Shown: positions 47,801-60,700 of the stretch, in pieces
Layout of the letters: each line of letters begins with the position of its first letter
Numbering within the stretch: position 1 is the stretch's first letter
Source of the DNA: Ascidia mentula
Lineage: Eukaryota > Chordata > Ascidiacea > Phlebobranchia > Ascidiidae
Assembly: GCA_947561715.1 (NCBI GenBank)
Contig: OX387197.1
Span: 4,407,001 to 4,471,000, forward strand
Direction: 5' to 3'
Length of the DNA: 64,000 nucleotides
Notes under the pieces: model-generated
Database searches by the model: none
Told to the model about the DNA's origin: nothing
The model's input: only the letters and a program-made list of their open reading frames with translations
Position numbers and translations under genes: made by a program

Positions 47801-48791
47801 TAAAGAAGTCTTACAATACTGGGCGAATCTGGTAAGTAATAAACGTTGGCCCTTAAAACTATGCTAAAATTACTTGTGAAAAGGTTGTAATTTGCTCCAG
47901 CCTATAGTTAACAAAATTGGTTGGTTAGTTTTCTAGATTCCACAAACAACTAAATAAAGCATGGTATTGATTTGCATTATTGTAATAAGCAATCCTTCTG
48001 GTTGAATTGGTTATTTTGAACGTTTTCCCAAAACAAAGGTGATTAGCGACAATAAAGCCGCCATTTTGTGCCTTCAATACACAAACTGTCTGCCATTTTG
48101 TCTTATATTTTGACCATACCTATGTACCAGACTTGAATCACAATAATCCCTTTAAAGACTTCATTGCCTTTCGCAAAAAAAACAATTAAAAAAAAGTTTT
48201 ATCACAAATTCGCGCCGAAAATATGGTATTTGAATGCTCATAGTTGACTTGATCTACGAAAAAATGAAATCTACCTGATGTAGAGGTTTATCTGATGGAC
48301 ATATTGTAAGTTTAAGAAAAAACATAGATTTTCAATTATTCTAAAAGGATGACACAAAAAACTACATTTTCCTATAAAAAAAGTATTGGTGATCATGAAA
48401 CATTGGAAACACCCTCAAATATATTCTTTACAAGACAACAGAAATTATTTCAATTTTACTACTTTTGAAGATTTAATTATGTTAGTATATCAGGGGTGTA
48501 TTTGTCAATAGATTAATGCGGGCACGACCAGTCCTCATTTAACCCTGGTTTACATAGCAACCCTGTTTGCAGACTCGATTTGAGCCGCTAAGGATTAAAC
48601 CACTTCGACATTATTATACCAAAGTCATTGGTCAACTTCGGTTTGCATCAACATGGGTTTGTGCGTAAGAGGGAGAGTTTAAGGTGAAATGTTTGTTTTT
48701 ACAGACCTTGGCTGACAGGTGATGAGCTGTCGGAGCAACGGTGAAAAATTAATACACAAATAAACACATTCGCCACGCCACGCAAACTTAC

Positions 48792-49047
48792 GAAAACCGC
48801 TAAGCTGTGGTTCAATTTGTTGAAGTCCGGGCCAGTCCTGAACGGGCGCAATTTTCTTTCGAGCGATTTTATCTACAAAGCTACGAATGAGAAACACGCG
48901 AAAGCTTTTGGCAATCGCGACAGCCAGAAGTAGGCGTTGCAAATTAGAGGGTGATAAGGGAAGACTGAGCGTAGATAAGTCGGATTTTCGACCAACACAA
49001 ATAGACAAATCGCCATTTGAAACAGAGCTTGTTGAGCCTACGGGCAT
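48792..49047 (-). CDS. Candidate first coding exon, unknown protein
   Basis: From ATG at 49047 (MPVGSTSSVSNGDLS...) the frame is open for 85 codons to a consensus donor (TTTTC|GTAAGT, phase 1). The region is Ser/Leu-rich, then has a basic stretch (RSFVDKIARKKI). I do not recognise the protein and found no convincing next exon downstream on the minus strand. The opposite strand is also open (48887-49084), so one of the two is a shadow and both may be chance. Confidence 0.3.
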
Positions 49048-49794
49048 TCGCAGATGTACAGACGAACGCGAAATGACCAATTAACGTCATCGGCCAATGG
49101 CAGAAGTTTGTTTTAAAATATTTGGGTAATTGTACCTCATTGAACATGGAGTAGCAAAACAGATTGGCGTTAGAAATGAAATAAAATATGATCAGATGAT
49201 TTCCCAACCTCTAATGACAGTGGTACTAAAAATATAACAGTTAACACTAAAAACAGCCAATATTTTGAGAACATGTCACAACATTAGACTATTATGGTGT
49301 CAGTATTTTTCAAAAGAGAAAATTTACATTAGTCACCCATCCGAAACAGTCTCATCCAATTGCTACAACTCTTTAGCAACACTTGCAATCTTTTCAAATC
49401 AGTACTCTTCCCACACAAAAAGTGCAACAAACAAAAAACAAAAACTTGTGATACAAATTTTCACCAGCAACACTACACCACTAACATAAGCACCTCCTCA
49501 ACTGACAGCTGCCTGTTAAGTTGTTGATGCACAGATTATCTGACTTATGCGAACACAATCTTTGGTAAATCTAAACTTGTAAGACGCTTTTTACCTTAGG
49601 CTGAACTGCTGATTGTAATTGATTCCCACGAAAGCGCAGGACAGGGTTGACTCAACATGGTTATTACGTCACAAAGGCAGTCTTTACGCAACAATGATTT
49701 AAACATGGCGATTTGAAGAGCTTGGATTGGAACAGGAAGAGGAAAGTCGAAAATATTCAACGAGTGATTGAAAATATACGTTAAATTAAAAAGT

Positions 49795-51820
49795 ATGGAT
49801 GACGATCTGGAACTTCCACTTGGTCAGCCGATACTTTACAATGAAAAAGAGCAGATACCTAACGGTAAGTAACATAGATGAATGGCAAATTTATTCAGTA
49901 GGTGATTTGGGTTAATTTTGTTCTAGCCACAAAACATAATGCTATTTATCACGAGTTTGGAAAACGGGTTCTGGAAAGTAAACTTAAGTAACCAAATATA
50001 TTTTACTATGACACCCAGAAAACTTTTTTGATTGTAAACTGATGTTTTTAAGCTTTCTCAAAAAACATTTTGCTGATGCCTAATAATACCTGACAACCAC
50101 AAACCTTTGATATTGGTAATCCATACAATATACACTTGAGAACAACTCACTTAATTTAGTCCTCTCTTATCCGTGCTGGCCTGAGTACAATATCCCTGCC
50201 TAGCAAAGCAAAGAAACCCGGATGTTGCAACTACAAGGGCTGCAAGAAATACGTCTGGTGTGTTTTACCTTGCACATGTAGTACCACTTTTGCAAACCCC
50301 ACTAAAGCTCCAAAAGCAACACAAGCATCCCGGAGTCTTTCATCTCGTTAACCGCGGCCAGGTCGACAGGGCTATCGGTGCGGCATCTTTTTGCCTCGTT
50401 AGTGAATCTCAAATCACATCATCAGCACCCAGATCCTTGCCTAAACGTAGCAGATGCTGTGATCGATTGTGGCTCTGCTGTCAAAGATATGTGGTTTGTG
50501 TGTTTCTACAGTGAGGGTATTGATACGCGCAGTTTTTACCGCTACTATGGTAACAGCATGCCGCCATCTCAGCAACTGTTTTATGCCCAAGGACGATTAC
50601 TAAAATTAGGATTTTTGCCTTGTAAATGTTCAATACAATGTAATGCAAATACTTAAAGCCAAAGTTAGGCCCAGGCATCGGAATGACGTGTTGAAAAATA
50701 TGATGTGCGGCCTACTTATTCCGTTGTGGAAAAAATCATGAAGTTGCTTTTGTGACATTTAGATGTAAAAAGAATACATGGTTCTGGCATGCTGAATAAT
50801 TAAATGCAATTTTTGAGAAATTTTAAACGAAAGAGATTTTGTAAATTTAAAACCCCTAATATTCTGTTTCTCGTCACTATATTGCATATTCTCCATATGC
50901 ACAGGATTTTAAAATGAGTGTACACAGCACCCGCAAATATCAAACTGCGCTTTAAAAAGCCAGTTCGGAGGTCTTTTACCCCCCAAAAAATTATAGCGTG
51001 GACCGAAAATTCGCCGCACGACTCAAATCGATTTACTTCAACCAAATATTTAAGTTTGACAGGTGAATATAAGCCCTCCAGGCAGCGCGGACCGTTTCTC
51101 TAACGACCTTATGCGTGTATTTGCGTTGTTTGTTGCTGCAATATAGACTTAGGGGGGAGGAGCACTTAAAAAATGAAGATGTCGTGCAAATAGACTTGAG
51201 CATTGCCAAACTTCTCATAAATGATAACCTTATGTGTGCACGTTTTATTAGTGATAGTTTTGGGAACGATTCTCATTAATGCATCATCTTTTTAAAGAAT
51301 TCCCCTCTGATATAAATGATACAAGTTGTTAGTTTGAGCAAATATCATCTTATACATTACCTTTTTAATTGGAAACGTTTTGCCCTTGGTAAAACCAGCT
51401 CATTTTCTTGATAATCTTCGTGGCAACAAGGTCGAGTTGTATGAATACCCGATGAAATCCTTTTCTCCACACATATCTGTGCAAACTCTTCTTCCCGCCC
51501 AAAATGTTCGAAAGTTTTACTCTTTGTATTTGTAACCCACCTATACATCACACACTGGATCTTTTAACAGGAATCACCGATCTGCTCCACATGCTGGGCA
51601 GGGAGGTGCTACGGGAACAACCACAAGACATCGTCGCATTCGCGGCTTCGTTCTTGGAAAAGATGGTTTGAAAACGATATCTGTATATTTTACAATGTGA
51701 TGATGCCCCTTTTTTCTGTAGGTAGGAGTAAGAGATGGTAAAGTTGAGAGCAAGAGCGATTTACAGGCGATGCAGACCAACATTCCCGAATCGCTACAGC
51801 GACCTCGCGTTGTGAAGTAA
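49795..51820 (+). CDS. Small RIIa-domain (PKA R-subunit docking-like) protein, sperm/cilium type
   Basis: Three exons: 49795-49864 (ATG, donor AACG|GTAAGT), 51571-51665 (acceptor CTTTTAACAG) and 51722-51820 (acceptor TTTTTTCTGTAG, stop TAA). Phases 1 and 0 agree; the product is 87 aa. Residues 22-54 (IPNGITDLLHMLGREVLREQ and onward to FAASFLEKM) match the RIIa dimerisation/docking fold, closest by eye to SPA17 and CABYR (IPxGxxxLLExxxREILREQPxxxxxFAAxYF). Such proteins dimerise and bind AKAPs in the fibrous sheath or radial spokes of sperm and cilia (family knowledge). The donor of the second intron is weak (ATG|GTTTGA), but the 56-nt intron size and phase fit. Without it the frame stops at 51671 after 56 aa. 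Confidence 0.75.
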
Positions 51821-54564
51821 ATTTGTGGCTCTACGTTGTCGGTGAATCGTTTTCTTATAAAATATGCGTGTGTGAATGTGGTATCATATACTGAAGAAAC
51901 CGTAGTTTAGAGCACGTAGGAGAGCAATGCATTAGACACGTTGCATGAAGTGAAGACGTATGGATATTATCGTTAGGGCCGTTACGCGCTGTTCCAACCA
52001 TTGATGGCGTCCTAATAAGGCAGGGTTCGGCAACCTACTGAGCTCTCCCGGCTGTTTCTTTACAAATGGGCAGTTACTATATAACCCACCAAGTTCTATT
52101 ATGTTGTAGTACAGAACATGAAGATAATCTGCACAAAAATCCCCCGTTTACAATATACAACATTACAAACAGTGCATACACTATGGATGGCGATATTGTC
52201 AGTGGAGAAAATAGTACGGTTCTCTGATACAGTGCGTTATATTGGCTAAGACGGCCAGGAAAGGTTGCCGACCCCGACACTAACGAATACGTGAAAATAC
52301 CACGATCAAAGACATTTACATCTGCCAAACAGTAAGCAAAACCTGACAACCTGTATTCCCGTAATTGCATCTTAAGCCGCTTTTGACAAATGGAGCTCAG
52401 ATCCAACCTATCAAAGAAACAGTGAAAGTAAAGCAACCGTGCCTTGCGATCTTTGCATGCAAACGTAGCATGGAGTAACCTAAGGGAATTTTGTAACTGG
52501 AGTTTACAGTTCTAGAGGACAGGTTAATCCTCTTAAACCACTCTTTGAGTCTACCGAGCTGATTGACGATTTTCTATTGACCGGCACGCTGAAGTCCTGT
52601 GTTTTTGAGGCCACAAATAAAAGCTATTTTAGACAAAGACAATTTCTCTAAACAATTTAATCCCCCTAAAAATGCGAGACCTTTAGTGCGTGTTTGTTTT
52701 GCTGTAATGCCGAGTCGCGGTGCTTATCATCACCAAGGAATAATCCTGATATGAAGATGGGTAAACAAAAACAATGTGTTAACTAAACACAATGAGCTCG
52801 TTGAGTAAAACACTGATTATGTTTGCCGTTTCGGCCATTATTCCACCGAGCAATAGAAACAATATGTGTTCACTGGAATTTATTCAAAACCAAATGTGTT
52901 GCGTATAACTTGCACGGAAAAGTTGTAATTAATCTGGAGAATTTTGGCCCACGTTAGATTTCAAAACTCTCCAAGCGGAACGTACAGGGATCAAGTGTCA
53001 AATCGATTCGGTCGATACCTCTAACAAAAAATAAAGTTGTGTCGCTCATAAGGAGGCTTAATTTGCCAACTGTATCAAGTTACTGTACTTGGACTCAATA
53101 CAAAAATTTCGGCAAAACCGTGCGTGCAGAAATTTCCACGTTCATGGCAACCTTCGCAAAATTACCATCTACAACGCACTAGAAACCGTTGTTTGCTTAG
53201 TCCGCACGCCAACCGCGTCGGTTTCGCGTTTTAAAAGCGTCATTTTGCAATCCCACGCCGGGTGGCAGTTCTACAGCAGCTACAGCGTACGGCGACAGAA
53301 CCAGGTGATGACAGATGTAGGTCTTGAACCTTGTCTCCAGCGAACAAGAGGTTTCTCGTCTTGTTGAGATGCCGCGACGCCGGGAACACAGTGAAAATTG
53401 CCTCCATACCCATGGGTTTGGTCGTGCTCTCACGGAACCGCAGGAGATTTCGCTGAGTGGCAATATTGGCCCACGTAATTTCGGCTGTCGACCTGCTTTG
53501 AACATACCGACGTCTCTTTCCAGTCGCCACAACTCCTGTCTTGTTTTGCGTGTAAACTTATTTCCCAAACCCCCCTATGGGCCCGGGTCGCGCGTCGTTG
53601 CCCCCGACGGGTTTGACACCGCTCGCAAATCAATCCTTTAATCCGATTAAGACCTACCCATGCGCCCCCGCGCACCCTTTCAACTTTCCACACTTGGCAT
53701 TTTTGCGCAACTATGGCAACCGTTTAACGAATCCGATGTATGAAAGGCACGTGACCTGTTGTTACCTCCTGCCGTTTCGGTCATTTTTACTCCTGCGGGC
53801 CTTAGTGGATCAGTTTCGCGACCTCATTGGACTTTAATATATTTTCAATTTGTGGATATACTATTGCTTGTTTACAGAGGTTTTGAAACTTATGAAACTA
53901 AAGAAAAAAAACAACTGATAGGTTATTCACATTGTTTGTCAGTATGGCGGAAGGCGTCCAGCAAAATGAGTGTACCATTACTATGATAAAGATGGTTTCT
54001 TCATTCAAAAAGGCGTTTTGGCAAACGTGAGAGTTTTTATTACTGCAAGTCTGTTGTGAACTACAACACTACAAACATCCAACAATGCAGGGTTAGAAAT
54101 GAAGAATATACTGGGTGGTGGGAAACCCACGAGAAAAAAGACCGCACAGTGTGAGCAAAAATATACAGTGTGGAATTATCTGAGATAAAGTTGCGTAAAA
54201 AGGTTTTATATATCGAGATTAAAATAATTTGCTGGCGAAAAAGGGGTGTAGCATCATATACAGTGGGAATGCGGTGTGAGAAATGCGGCAGTAAAACTAT
54301 TTATAATGAACTGCTGCGAAACAGCGAGGAATTAATTGTGCAAAACATACTTGTGCGAAATTCGTATTAAACATACAGCACTTAAATTTAATTGTGTAAC
54401 AGTGATGTTCAGAAAGCACTCATCAAAAAAAAGGAGGTACCCAAAAAGCTTATGCCCATTTGAGCATGGAAGATGGCTGTACAAAAAAAGACAAACACAA
54501 AGTAAAAGTGTTAAACGACTTGAAAGGCGATCGGTAACAAATTGAATGAATTATCAAATAAACA
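51821..54564. other. Spacer between convergent genes
   Basis: No supported gene. AATAAA signals on the plus strand at about 52615 and 53029 could end the RIIa gene transcript. A GC-rich island lies at about 53100-53840 with overlapping open frames on both strands but no domain. Another plus-strand AATAAA (54557-54562) lies next to the polyadenylation signal of the converging C2 gene. Confidence 0.45.
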
Positions 54565-54584
54565 AGTTACTCTAAACATTGTGC

Positions 54585-54590
54585 TTTATT
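54585..54590 (-). terminator. Polyadenylation signal of the C2-domain gene
   Basis: AATAAA on the minus strand, 65 nt after the stop codon at 54655. Confidence 0.75.
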
Positions 54591-54654
54591 TCAAAAAACT
54601 TCAATGACACACACAGGAGCGATTACAAAAAGTGATAATGCGCGGTTGCCATGG

Positions 54655-54740
54655 CTACTGATCGTTTAGCGAACTAGAACTCCGTTCACGATGCGAAGAC
54701 GTGATTGGGCGCCGGCCTTCGGGACACGAATCGAAATAGC
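54655..54740 (-). CDS. C2 gene last exon (tail)
   Basis: Acceptor GTTATTTTCAG|GCTATT. Joined to the membrane exon (phase 1) it reads CYFDSCPEGRRPITSSHRER and so on to TAG at 54655-54657. Joined directly to the exon at 58528 (phase 0) it reads AISIRVPKAGAQSRLRIVNG and so on to TAA at 54666-54668. Both frames are open. Confidence 0.65.
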
Positions 54741-57700
54741 CTGAAAAATAACGGAATAATGGTTAACGAAAGTAGCCGAAGGTTCCTTGCTATCATGTTG
54801 CACCAACGTTTGCAATCACCCATCCGAACAATGCAGAATTAAAGGGTCAATATGTCGACGTGCCCCTGGATGACCCCAACAGCACATTTCTTATTATTTC
54901 ACTCAAGCTTGAAACCACTCATCGGGACAATTCAAATCAATAGTAAAATGTACCGATATCCCAAACAATAATTCGGTTTTGACAAGCTTAAAGCCCCGTA
55001 CAAGCGCCAAACAACTTACGGCAGTTAAAGCTTTCCTTGGTTTTGTGTTGCAAAACACAAAGTAAAAGGATGAAGTTTTCTTATCTCACTGAGAAAATAA
55101 ACTAAGCAAGTCAATTTCGACGCCTTTTATTCGACAGTTCTGAAAGTTGAGAGCTTCAAGGCGCGACCTTAGGACCACTAGCGCCCCCAAGTGTTCGATA
55201 TCGTATTAGTTTTATGGTGAGCCGGTTGCGAAATATTTAAACTTTAATAGAAACGCTTTTAACAGTTTGGCGGTCAAGTACTTTACACGTAATGGGTGCA
55301 ACCAAAAACAACATCATTAAATAAACGCTTTATATATAGAACTGCAGTACCAAGCAGAGACAACGGGTACATTACGCTACCGAAATGCCGGAACGTACCA
55401 TTTTCTAATTGCTTGTAAATCCTTTGGTCGATAACACGGTACCGTGTCGCAAAGCCACTTTCACACACAAAAAATGTGCTGCGAAACTACTTAGGATAAA
55501 TATATTTGATTCAATAAAACAAGCAAAAATGCAACAGGAAAATAAAGTCAAAGCCAAAAGTATTAAACTTTTCCAATGAACAGAACCTCCGCTCTTCCGC
55601 CGTAATTATGTTTGAACGAAACGAACCAACCGCATCATATTCAGATACAAAGAAGACAAAGTGCCGACTTAAAGCGGATGAGTGAAAGACAGTGGGGTTG
55701 ACTTTGTTTATTTGTTCGGGGATTAGCCAAGTTTCAAGTTACCCGGTCATGCCACCGGAAACGTCACGTGATGACGGGTGAAGATTTTCGGATAAACGAC
55801 AGTGTTAAGATTATCACCTCATCATGCATGGGGTTGTTTGGAAGATAGAGAAAAACGATTTGATTTTGCAACATAACCGACTTTGCCGGTCTATAGAAGT
55901 TAAACATATTTTCCAAGGACTTGATTGCATACCCCGCTAACTACATCACCCGTAAATTCATAGGAAACAACTACTTATTCCCCGTTACCTATACTTTATT
56001 ATGGGGCAGTAATTTCTCAGGCATATTTTCAAGGATGCTCCGTGTAAGTAGGTCGGTTGCAGCAGTTGCAAGTAAATAAATGAAAGAAATTTTTCCACTT
56101 TTTTTTCTGTTTCGTCATCACGCTTGGCGAAAAACACTGGGTATTGTTAAAGCGTTTGAAATTTGAAATACTCCAATGTAACAAACATTGCATACGGTTA
56201 ATAGGCTGGTTTTAATCTACACGATAAAACTAAAACCCAAACATTCCACCTCCCGAAAATTTGTACCCAATACATTCAACCCTAACATTTCCAACTAAAA
56301 AAGACGTCTCAGGCAGCGGCCCTTGCCGACAGGGACTGGGAAAAAAACAGTCGAGTTCAGAAGTCAGATCCACTGTCCGCCCGACAGCATTCACCCGTGG
56401 CGATCCGACGTGCCGTTGCCATGACCAACGGCGTTTGCGTTGCGATCGGTTTCGGGACGTCCCCTTATCCTGCCGGTCAGTTGTTTGCGACTGGTTATAG
56501 GGTTACGGCGGTGGTGTGAGTGACGTGCAAGTCAAGCAGACGGCATTTCGTTGCTTCTTGCAGAAAAGACTGATCCACGTCGCAATTGTTTATCAAATCG
56601 TTTTAATAGAGACTTTACGTAAATGGGGAGTTTTCTGGGTCCCGGAAAACGATCAGATTTTTTTAAGTAAGTCGATGAAAAAACGCATTGCAATCTGGCG
56701 TAACTTACATGTAATGAAAATGATTGTTGTCAATATGATTATTAATTTACCGGCAGTTACAATGAAAACGGAAATAAGAACTATTAAAGAAGAAACGAGC
56801 GTTGATTTCCGAGTTCCCTGTGTAAGACTATAAGTATTGTGAAAGTTGCAACTTAACCATGCGGTTTTAACCACAATGAGAAAATGAACACACAACTTCG
56901 TTTGTGGGATTGAAACAAACAAACAAACCACAATTATTAACAGCAATTGCGTTGTAACGCAATAGGTTAGACGTTATAGAAATTTAACGGCACAACAAAA
57001 CGAATGGACTCATCTTGCTTGCGGTTTGATTCTGTGGATCGACAGACAACCGGTCGTAATCGCATAGTGAGTTTCGCACAAAACAAAGTGATTTGGCGCT
57101 CGTTACCCAACGTTCTACTTCTCGCCGAAAATCTCGCACCTTTAACAACGACCAACAAACAAAGCTCGACCTCCGCCCTTTGGCACCGAACGCTTTCGAC
57201 AACTTAATGTTAGTCCCAATGAGCGATCGCATTAGGACCCGACCGCAGCGGGTGCCCGACGTCACAATCGTGCCTTTGTGACGTCACGGGGTCGCCCCGC
57301 GGAAAGGCACGGCGAAATGTAAGCGCGACATTAAAAAAATAAACGATGCGTTCGGGAACGGGACGATGATGAGCACATCTCGCCGGTGTGTGATGTTTGC
57401 TTCAGTGCGAGAAGCCAAATTTAGAAATGTCACGGCGATCGTTGTTTGCCACGCGCACATTCAATCGTGTGCGGTTGTTTATGGAACTGTTGCAACGTTT
57501 CAAAGTTCCGAATGCGATTCTCGACGATGCCCATGAAGTGTGGAGAAGTGTCCACTTGGTGTCGCGTAATAATTAACCGTGTTAAAAATAGTTTGATTGA
57601 AATGACTTTAAATTGAAAAGATGGAAAACAATAATAACATTGATTTAACCTTGGAAAACGCTTAAACCCCACAGCAAGTTTTTATTCGTTTAAAATACCC

Positions 57701-60700
57701 CAAAATAAAGAGTACCGGCAATTTACAGCGCTGCAAAAGTATATAAAGAGCCACAATAACACTGCAGAGAACCTGCTTTTAACCTTACGTGTTATTGCCA
57801 AATCGCGCATCAAATCGTAAACTTCATGCACCTAAAATACCAAGCTGGGGTTCAGAAAATAAACCCATGCCGTTATCTGCCACCGCCTGGACAAGTTAAA
57901 CCCAACAGTTGAGCAATCATGTGATCAATATTTTAACCGGAGCAGCCAATTACTGTCAATGGAAACTGCGTTAAGAGGCCACGTGACCAAGTCTTTAGCG
58001 CGTCACAATGTCGTTTATCACGTCATAACGGTCAAGATGCGTATCCCGCTTTGATTTATGGAGGGTGATCAGGGCCCTGAAAATGGCCCAGGGCCAATGA
58101 AAAGTAACTTAGAAGAGTGCTGCGTGCAATCTAAGGTAAATAAACAAAGCCTGAGGATCGTTCGCTTTGGCCAAGACTCGGCCGGTAGCGGCAAAGCCGA
58201 CATGCTTTTCCCATTTGCGGTTCTCGACGAATACGAAGCTGTACCTGGGGTGACCTTTCGCGGCGGAAGGCCGTAATTGAAAGAGTGTTTATAGGGAACG
58301 CAACAGGTGACTGATGTTCCTTAAGGGCCTTAGGGAAGGTTTAGGACACTCGAAATTGCAAGCGCATGAGGTTACAACTGTAAAGTGCGCTGAACATTGG
58401 GATCGCACTTCTGCATATACAATGTGAGTTGCAGTTAAACATCACCGCAGTTTATCAAAGCAGTTCAATAACACAGTGACAAAAACCTTTAACAATAAAA
58501 ATTTAAAATTATCATTGATATGTCTACCTTGTTTTCGGCACCTCTGACCCTCGCAAAAACCATGTTCGGTTTCTTGTACATTGCATGGGCCACCATGGCC
58601 TCCTGGAACTCCTGCGTCACAGCGTTCCGGGTCCATCTGCTTCGGACAGTCACGTTTCCTCGCTGATCATAAGCACAAAATAAAAAAATAAGTAAGTAAC
58701 TGGACAGTAACCCGATCATCACGGTCAAAATCATCAACAAACGATTAATGAGCAGAAAATGTTTGTAATTCCAAATTGGTGTGCAAAGAGAACAAGCATG
58801 ATGCATTTAGAAGTGACAATCAAACTGCATATTAATCAACATCGTCTTAGTGTCGGCTAATTTGAACCACAGCAGTTCGACACGCTTTAAACACAAAACT
58901 TAACATTTCCAAATCGTTAGGCATTAGAACATAATTTTAAGGGTCATATACATTGCCAGCATTACCGAAGACGCAAAACAGACTTATTGCATGTCAAAAA
59001 CTTGCAAATTTTAGTACTAGCTGTTGCCAATCTGCTAGGAAGTGTTTTGGCAATTCGAAAACCCAAACTTGTCACGTGATGTGAGAAACAACGTATTCGT
59101 AAACTTATTCCAGGTTTTTCGTCACAAGGAAAACTCCTCACCATATCGGAAAGGGGGAATTCCCCTTCGAATCCCTGTTCTGGTTGGAAGTTGTCGAGAT
59201 CAATGTGGCATTCGCCAAGGTAACTATCTTCTTCGTTCGCGTCACCAACTATCAGCACCACGTACCTGAACAGCGTAGAGTAGACGCCATTTTCAGTTAA
59301 AAACTGATATTAGATAAGTTGGGAAAGATGGATCAGGATATTTCAGCACAATCGCGATTTTTGTTGAAAACATATCAGAGAAGGTAATTTTTTTTCTAAT
59401 CTGTTTTTTTTTTTAAATCCGTTGAAAGCAAAATATGTAAAACGGGGAAAGCAACGAGGCGTGACGAAATCTGCCATAGAACAATTACAGAAGTTTAATT
59501 TGTTTGAAATTTTTCTCTTAATATTTGAAAACATCAAACGAAAAACAAAGAAGTGGGAAATAAAATGTACGCATCATTCCAAGTACGTTGTCATAGTCAC
59601 TCTCTACAGTCCAAGGTGTCTGACAACAACCAAATAAGTGTCAATTAACAATATGTCTCACAGCATTGGCAACAAAACGTTGAATTAAGAAAGAAATTCT
59701 CAACAACAATACAATGACACAGAACACACATAAAGAGTAATTCTCACAGCAACACCACAGGTGGTTTTACCTGGTGTTCAGTTCTTCCTTGGGCAGAGGA
59801 AAGTCGAACGATTCGTTCCACTGCGGTTTGTCAGTCTGCTCCTTGTTCGGCCACGTTTTGTAAACATATGGAACTCCGGGAATGTAAACTCTCACGAATC
59901 TAAAGACATTTGACGATTCAATGAAAAAGACAGCATGTCGCTTTATCTAAAAAACGATTTAAATGAAACCACGTCGTTTTTCTTTGTAGTTTCCGTAACA
60001 TCACGAAGCGAAGTCGAAAATTAAATTTAAATGTAGGAACTTGTACTTCCAGGCTTTAGACTACAGAGCTCTTTTTGTCGCTATGAAAATTAAGTTCTAC
60101 AATGCGAATCAAACACAAAAGCTTGGAAGTCTTACTATTTTAACACAGTGCTATATTAACGCAGTAATATTTTATGCAATGGCATGATTGGCAGGATCGC
60201 CCCACTGCGCAGGTCCTTGCTTGGCGATCGCAACTATCGTATCGCGATAATGGGGTTAATACTATATTATCAACAAAATCGTTATGAAACAGTTAAAACG
60301 CATTGTGGCAATAATGAGATAACACGTACGGTTGAACGTCTTCGTTGTCCATGCGAATTTCCTTTGCACCAACCACAGTGATGTTGAGAGTTTGAGGAAG
60401 TTTGTAAGCCAACTTTATACCAACCATGCCACCAATACTCAGGTCGGTCTGCAAACCACAAGGAAATGAATTTAAGTCTGATAGTGCTATTGCGGTTTGG
60501 CAACATTCAGTTTTTGGAATTAAAATGTTATGGCATTTGGTTCTCTCACCACCAGCATGCCATAGTAACCGCGGGATTACGATGATCGAAGTGCAAGATA
60601 GGCCAACACAAACGGTTGTTAACAACCGGCTCGCTTAGGCAATCAAATTACAAGAACCAGTTCGCACGAATCCCACCACTGGTAATGCTACGAGTAGCTG

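Larger units (their letters stand above)
29085..48791. other. About 20 kb without a supported gene (GATA 5' flank)
   Basis: AT-rich background with many GC-rich islands of 150-500 bp, for example near 29600-29960, 30590-30720, 31150-31450, 32050-32290, 33700-33990, 34740-35240, 36080-36600, 37120-37430, 39440-39740, 40900-41330, 41800-42060, 42780-43200, 45300-45600, 46000-46300 and 46600-47060. Open frames up to 184 codons occur (44085-44639 minus, 40796-41200 plus) but none has a domain, a good start context or splice support. Several islands carry GTGACGTCAC or AAAATGGCG-type motifs. I read this as cis-regulatory DNA, possibly with non-coding transcription. Confidence 0.5.
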
